Source: Haloactinomyces albus (lineage in GTDB: Bacteria > Actinomycetota > Actinomycetes > Mycobacteriales > Pseudonocardiaceae). From it: a DNA stretch of 64,000 bases. The DNA is taken from assembly GCF_031458135.1 (NCBI RefSeq), contig NZ_JAVDXW010000001.1:1860001-1924000 (forward strand), given 5' to 3'. A program made the position numbers and the translations under genes. Shown in pieces: positions 58,482-64,000 of this stretch. The notes beneath the pieces were generated by a model. It made no database searches. It saw only the letters and a list, made by a program, of their open reading frames with translations, and had not been told where the DNA came from. How positions within the stretch are numbered: the stretch's first letter is position 1; each line of letters opens with the position of its first letter.

Positions 58482-58509
58482 GGCGCTCTACCAACTGAGC
58501 TACAGCGGC
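58434..58509 (-). tRNA. tRNA-Thr (anticodon UGU)
   Basis: 76 nt including encoded CCA. The acceptor GCCGCTG pairs with CAGCGGC. The D arm has GCTCAGTTGGTAGAGC, the anticodon loop is CTTGTAA (UGU), and the T arm is AGGGGTTCGAGTCCCCT. Its 3' 48 bp (58434-58481) are the attachment core, copy 3. The gene is complete because the element core restores the 3' end. Confidence 0.95.
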
Positions 58510-58894
58510 ACGCGCGTTGTGCGTCGCGCAGGGACATCCTAAGCGGTCCGTCGATCGCCTTGTGAAGCAGCCGGGGTGTTGCCGTCACAGTGCCCGCCAC
58601 AGTGCCCGGCATCCGCTCGGAACTCCGGGCAGGCGAGGCGCTCCACCGAGCCGGCTCGTCCACCCGGTGTGTCATCCGTTCCGAACCGCTTTCGGCTTTC
58701 CCGGGCAGTCTTTTCACCTGCGACGAAGCCCGTGTGATCACCTCGACGCACCCCCGACGAGAATGTTCCCCGCGTCCGTGATGGACGCCACCTGCCATGG
58801 GTGCAACGGTGCGTGTGTGAACGCCGATGCCCCGGGAGAGAGCCAGGAACCCGGCACCGCCAAGCGGGCCCCGAAACAAGGGGGTAGGACAGGA

Positions 58895-60334
58895 GTGGGA
58901 ATCACGCAGCGCGCCCGTGGTGTGCTGCGGCGGCGCGAGTCCACCGAGACGGCCGGGACTCGCCACGTCGTTTTCGGCCCGGAACTCCCCGACGAGTCCA
59001 CAGTCCATCTGGTCATGGACCTGGGGCTGCGCATCGGAGAGGTCCAGATGGCCAGTGGTGCGGGCGCCTCCGACGTCAGCGCCACGATCACGGGGGTCAC
59101 CAATGCCTACGGTATGCCCCACTGTGAAGTGGACGTGATCTACACGTCCGTCACGGTCTCCTGTTACCGCGGGACCGAGTTTCTGCCGATCACCTCGATG
59201 CGCGTGGTGCGCAACCGCTCGCTCGACTACACGCGCCTGGCGGAGGTGGAGGACCTGGTCCGGCGGATCACCGACGGCGGCATCAGCGCCTCCGACGCCT
59301 ACGCCGAACTGGATCGGATCACCACCGCACCGCATCCCTTTCCGCGCTGGGTCGCCACTCTCGCCTGGGCGGGCATGGCCGCGTCGCTGTCGGTACTGCT
59401 CGGTGGCGGCGCGAGTCCGATGCTGCCACTGGTCGCGGCCACCGCCACCGCGATGGTCGACCGGGTGGGGCGCCTGCTGAACCAGCGCGCGCTGCCGCCT
59501 TTCTTCCAGCAGACGGTGGGCGGGGCGATCGCCACGAGTATCGCGCTGGCCAGCGTCGCCACCGGGTTACTGGCCAATGCGGCCCTGGCCGTGGCCGCCA
59601 ACATCATCGTGCTGCTGTCCGGAATGACCGTGGTCGGTTCCATGCAGGATGCCATCACCGGCTACAACGTGACGGCCGCGGGACGTATCGCCGAACTCGC
59701 CCTGACCTCCGCGGGGCTGATCTCCGGAGTCGTGCTCGCGCTGTACTCGGCGACGCGGATACTCGGCGCGGACACCATCGGAGGCGGCATCGAACTGCAG
59801 GACATCGGCAGCGCACAGATCGGCTATCCGGTGCTGCAGTTACCCGTGCAGGCCATCGCCGGGGCCTCCACCTCCGCGTGCTTCGCGTTGGCCAGCTACT
59901 CACCGCCGAGACCGTTGGTCGTCGCCGGAGCAGGCGGTGCGGTCGCGGCCTCGGTGTACGCGGTGATGACCTTGGGCACCCTCAGCACCATCCTCGCCTC
60001 CGCGGTGGCGACCACGGTCGTCGGTTTTCTCGGCGGGATCATCGCCCGCAGGCTGCGCATTCCCGCCCTGGTGATCGCCGTGTCCGGCGTGGCGCCGTTG
60101 CTGCCCGGCCTGTCCACCTACCGTGGTCTGTACGAGCTGTCCGTGCAGGGCGACCCGGCGGGGATGTCCACGCTCATGCTGGCCGCGGCCACCGGTCTGG
60201 CCCTGGGTGCCGGAGTGGTGCTCGGCGAATACCTGACGCAGCCCGTGCGCACCCGGCTCGGCCGTCTGGAGCGCCGCATGGCCGGACCGCGGATGTCCGG
60301 GCCGTTGCGGCCCACGCGCCGCCGCCTCGACTGA
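58895..60334 (+). CDS. Threonine/serine exporter family (ThrE-type) membrane protein
   Basis: About 479 residues. The cytoplasmic N-terminal domain (about 30-160) has the family phrase GLRIGEVQMASGAGASDVSA. Ten hydrophobic segments in two sets follow, the ThrE and ThrE_2 halves fused as in Corynebacterium ThrE, which exports threonine and serine by proton antiport. The open frame begins at 58517, but family similarity starts after GTG 58895, which was chosen; an upstream GTG at 58817 is possible. Gene lies 386 bp beyond the tRNA and is the first chromosomal gene after the elements. Confidence 0.85.
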   Translation: MGITQRARGVLRRRESTETAGTRHVVFGPELPDESTVHLVMDLGLRIGEVQMASGAGASDVSATITGVTNAYGMPHCEVDVIYTSVTVSCYRGTEFLPITSMRVVRNRSLDYTRLAEVEDLVRRITDGGISASDAYAELDRITTAPHPFPRWVATLAWAGMAASLSVLLGGGASPMLPLVAATATAMVDRVGRLLNQRALPPFFQQTVGGAIATSIALASVATGLLANAALAVAANIIVLLSGMTVVGSMQDAITGYNVTAAGRIAELALTSAGLISGVVLALYSATRILGADTIGGGIELQDIGSAQIGYPVLQLPVQAIAGASTSACFALASYSPPRPLVVAGAGGAVAASVYAVMTLGTLSTILASAVATTVVGFLGGIIARRLRIPALVIAVSGVAPLLPGLSTYRGLYELSVQGDPAGMSTLMLAAATGLALGAGVVLGEYLTQPVRTRLGRLERRMAGPRMSGPLRPTRRRLD

Positions 60335-60438
60335 CTTTTCGACTGTGTTGCACCACACGAACCACGCGGGCCTGATCACGATTGGTTAACCTCGCCGATG
60401 GGTAAGCAAGTGTTCGGGCCGATCAAGGAGGCACACCG

Positions 60439-61866
<1,428 letters not shown>

Positions 61867-62013
61867 TGCCGCCGACGCGAATTCGACACCTGCCACGATG
61901 CACCGGTCGACCCACGGTCGGCGCCTTCGGCCAACCGCCGATGCGCGGAGCCGACTCCACACACGACCCACAAGGTCGATTGCCAATACCACCCCGACGA
62001 CCTCCACAGGAGT

Positions 62014-64000
62014 ATGGCGTTGACCGTCGAAGCCCTCCCCACCGAGCTTCGCCGTATGATCGTTCAGCTTGCGCGTACCCCCCGGCTGCTGGTTGCCTGC
62101 GACTACGACGGAACACTCTCGCCGATCGTGGCGGATCCGGCCCAGGCCAAACCGTTGCCGGAATCGGTGCACGCGATGCGATCCCTGGCCGCGTTGCCCG
62201 CCACGACCACTGCGGTGATCTCCGGCAGAGCTCTGCGCGATCTCGCGACCCTGTCCCGGTTCCCCTCCGAGGTGCATCTGGTGGGCAGCCACGGTTCCGA
62301 ATTCGACGTGGGCTTCGTCCACGAGCTCGATCCGGAAGCCACTCAACTGCGCACCCGGCTGCAGCGCACGGTGCAGGAGATCACCAGCGGCCAACCCGGT
62401 GTCGCGCTGGAGAACAAACCCGCCAGCGTTGCAGTGCACGTTCGCCGGGCCGAGCAGCAGGTGGGTGAGCAGGTACTCGACGCGGTTCGCTCGGGCCCCG
62501 CGACCTGGGAAGGTGTCGAGGTCACCGACGGCAAGTCCGTCATCGAGCTCTCCGTGGTGCAGACCGACAAGGGCAACGCGCTCGATGCACTGCGGCACCA
62601 GGTCGGGTCGACCGCGGCGATCTTCCTCGGCGACGACGTCACCGATGAGAAGGCCTTCGCCCGGATGCAGGGCCCGGACCTGGGGATCAAGGTCGGCGAA
62701 GGTGAAAGCCTTGCCACGCACCGGGTTCGGGACACGACCGAGGTCGCCACGGTGCTGGCACTGCTCATGGAGGAACGGCGCAACTGGCTTTACGGGGAGC
62801 AGGCACCGGCGATCGAACGGCTGTCCATGTTGGCCAACGAGCGCACCGTCGCACTGCTCACTCCCGATGCCCGGGTGACCTGGATGTGCCACCCTGGGCC
62901 GGACTCGGCTGCCGTGTTCGCCGACCTGCTGGGCGGAAACAGTGCCGGTCACTTCTCCATCCACCCGGTTCATCAGCACACCGAGAACGGCAACGGCTCG
63001 CCGCGGAGCACGCTGCCGCTCGGTCAGCGCTACGTGCCCGGCACCATGACCGTCGAGACACGGTGGTCCCGGCTGCTGATCACCGACTATCTGGAACACG
63101 GTGTCGAGTCGCACCGCACGGACCTGACCAGGGTCATCAGTGGCAGCGCCCGGGTGCACATCGATTTCTCACCACGCCCGGAGTTCGGGCAGGTCGCGGT
63201 GCGCCTGGCTCCCGAGTCCGGTGGTCTGCGCGTGCTGGGTACCTCGGAGCCGATGGTGCTGCACTCCCCGGGCGTGCAGTGGGACATCACCTCGGACGGC
63301 ATGCACGAATCCGCGAGCGCCGAGGTCGAGGTGTCCGAGGACTCTCCGGTTGTGCTCGAACTCCGGTGCGGAACCGAGGAGCTCGAAGCATTTCCGAACG
63401 TCGAACCGGAGCGCCGCTCGGCGGCGAACAGATACTGGTCGGAGTGGCTGAGCACGCTGACACTGCCCACCGTCGAAACCGACCTGGTCGCACGTTCGGC
63501 GCTGACGTTGCGGGGACTGTGCAACGCCGACACCGGCGGGATCATGGCCGCTGCCACGACCTCGCTTCCGGAGGAGATCGGGGGCGTGCGCAACTGGGAC
63601 TACCGCTACTGCTGGCTGCGCGACGGTGCGATGAGCGCACAAGCCCTCGTGTCGCTGGGTTCGACCGCCGAAGCCGAGGGCTTCCTCGACTGGCTGCACG
63701 GAGTGATGGAGAACCTCCCCGGTCCGGAACGGCTGCACCCGCTCTACTCACTGGCGGGCACCACTCTCGGCCCGGAGGCCGTCATCGACACCCTGCCCGG
63801 CTATGCAGGCTCGCGGCCGGTACGTGTCGGCAACCTCGCCGATCAGCAGATCCAGCTCGACGTATTCGGTCCGGTGGTCGAACTGGCAATGCACTTGTCG
63901 GAGGCCACCGGCACTCTGCGGGATCTCGACTGGGAGCTGGTCAAGGGAATGGCCGAGGCGGTCTCCCGACGCTGGTTCGAGCCCGACCACGGGATCTGGG
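62014..64000 (+). CDS. Trehalose-6-phosphate phosphatase fused to a GH15-type domain, cut off by the window end
   Basis: 662 residues are visible without a stop. Residues 1-250 are an OtsB-type HAD phosphatase: DYDGTLSP (30-37, Asp nucleophile and acid/base), ISGRALRDLATL, VGSHGSE, GDDVTDEKAF (206-215). From about residue 270 on comes a glycoside hydrolase family 15 protein. It starts IERLSMLANERTVALLTPDA and contains GVRNWDYRYCWLRDGAMSAQ (about 525-544), the GH15 substrate-site signature. GH15 enzymes in actinobacteria include trehalases, so one polypeptide might make and degrade trehalose. ATG 62014 sits very close to its AGGAG; TTG 62020 has better spacing and may be the true start. Confidence 0.88.
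   Translation, partial: MALTVEALPTELRRMIVQLARTPRLLVACDYDGTLSPIVADPAQAKPLPESVHAMRSLAALPATTTAVISGRALRDLATLSRFPSEVHLVGSHGSEFDVGFVHELDPEATQLRTRLQRTVQEITSGQPGVALENKPASVAVHVRRAEQQVGEQVLDAVRSGPATWEGVEVTDGKSVIELSVVQTDKGNALDALRHQVGSTAAIFLGDDVTDEKAFARMQGPDLGIKVGEGESLATHRVRDTTEVATVLALLMEERRNWLYGEQAPAIERLSMLANERTVALLTPDARVTWMCHPGPDSAAVFADLLGGNSAGHFSIHPVHQHTENGNGSPRSTLPLGQRYVPGTMTVETRWSRLLITDYLEHGVESHRTDLTRVISGSARVHIDFSPRPEFGQVAVRLAPESGGLRVLGTSEPMVLHSPGVQWDITSDGMHESASAEVEVSEDSPVVLELRCGTEELEAFPNVEPERRSAANRYWSEWLSTLTLPTVETDLVARSALTLRGLCNADTGGIMAAATTSLPEEIGGVRNWDYRYCWLRDGAMSAQALVSLGSTAEAEGFLDWLHGVMENLPGPERLHPLYSLAGTTLGPEAVIDTLPGYAGSRPVRVGNLADQQIQLDVFGPVVELAMHLSEATGTLRDLDWELVKGMAEAVSRRWFEPDHGIW

Overview
The window is high-GC actinobacterial DNA. 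The chromosomal parts carry an ectoine/hydroxyectoine operon (ectABCD), otsA with an otsB-type gene (trehalose), a SARP/AfsR regulator, an EspG chaperone of the type VII secretion type, a DasR-like GntR regulator with a dre-like site, and a secreted streptogrisin-like protease. This mix suggests a halophilic or osmotolerant member of the Pseudonocardiales. That placement is an inference; no rRNA is present.

Layout. (1) 1-19736, chromosome: a cut-off secreted protease, a PLP-dependent dehydratase, a GntR/SIS aminosugar pair, a lipoprotein, DUF3159 and EspG genes, an SGNH hydrolase, a SARP regulator, an ADP-ribosylglycohydrolase-like protein, ectA-B-C-D on the minus strand, a DUF418 membrane protein, and a frameshifted GNAT gene. 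(2) 19737-50678, integrative element A (about 31 kb). One end has a VapBC-like pair. The other end has a rep remnant, xis, and an integrase split by a frameshift. Between them lies cargo built largely of divergent regulator/redox-enzyme pairs (five TetR, one XRE, one MerR against MDR, SDR, ALDH and monooxygenase genes), then a GntR-associated CoA-ligase/fumarylacetoacetase/E1-like operon and two abutting insertion sequences. (3) 50679-58433, integrative element B (about 7.8 kb), compact: Nudix, two XRE regulators, a divergent promoter with an embedded palindrome, a run of small proteins, a RepA-like AAA ATPase, xis and an intact integrase. (4) 58434-64000, chromosome: the complete tRNA-Thr(UGU), a ThrE-type exporter, otsA, and a trehalose-phosphatase/GH15 fusion that runs off the window.

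The two elements sit in tandem at the 3' end of one tRNA-Thr gene. Three copies of its 3' end (19737, 50634, 58434) mark the junctions, and each integrase lies next to a copy. The tRNA's presumed original terminator is now about 39 kb away, left of the first copy. Element A shows heavy decay: frameshifts in merR, vanZ, an SDR, a flavin monooxygenase, rep and int, plus amidohydrolase remnants and a scrambled zone at 32160-33120. Element B looks intact but shows no transfer ATPase.

The chromosomal genes fit osmotic-stress adaptation (ectoine, 5-hydroxyectoine, trehalose). The element cargo fits detoxification or catabolism of small organic molecules under many local repressors. No function of the cargo has been demonstrated; family calls come from reading motifs in the translations.
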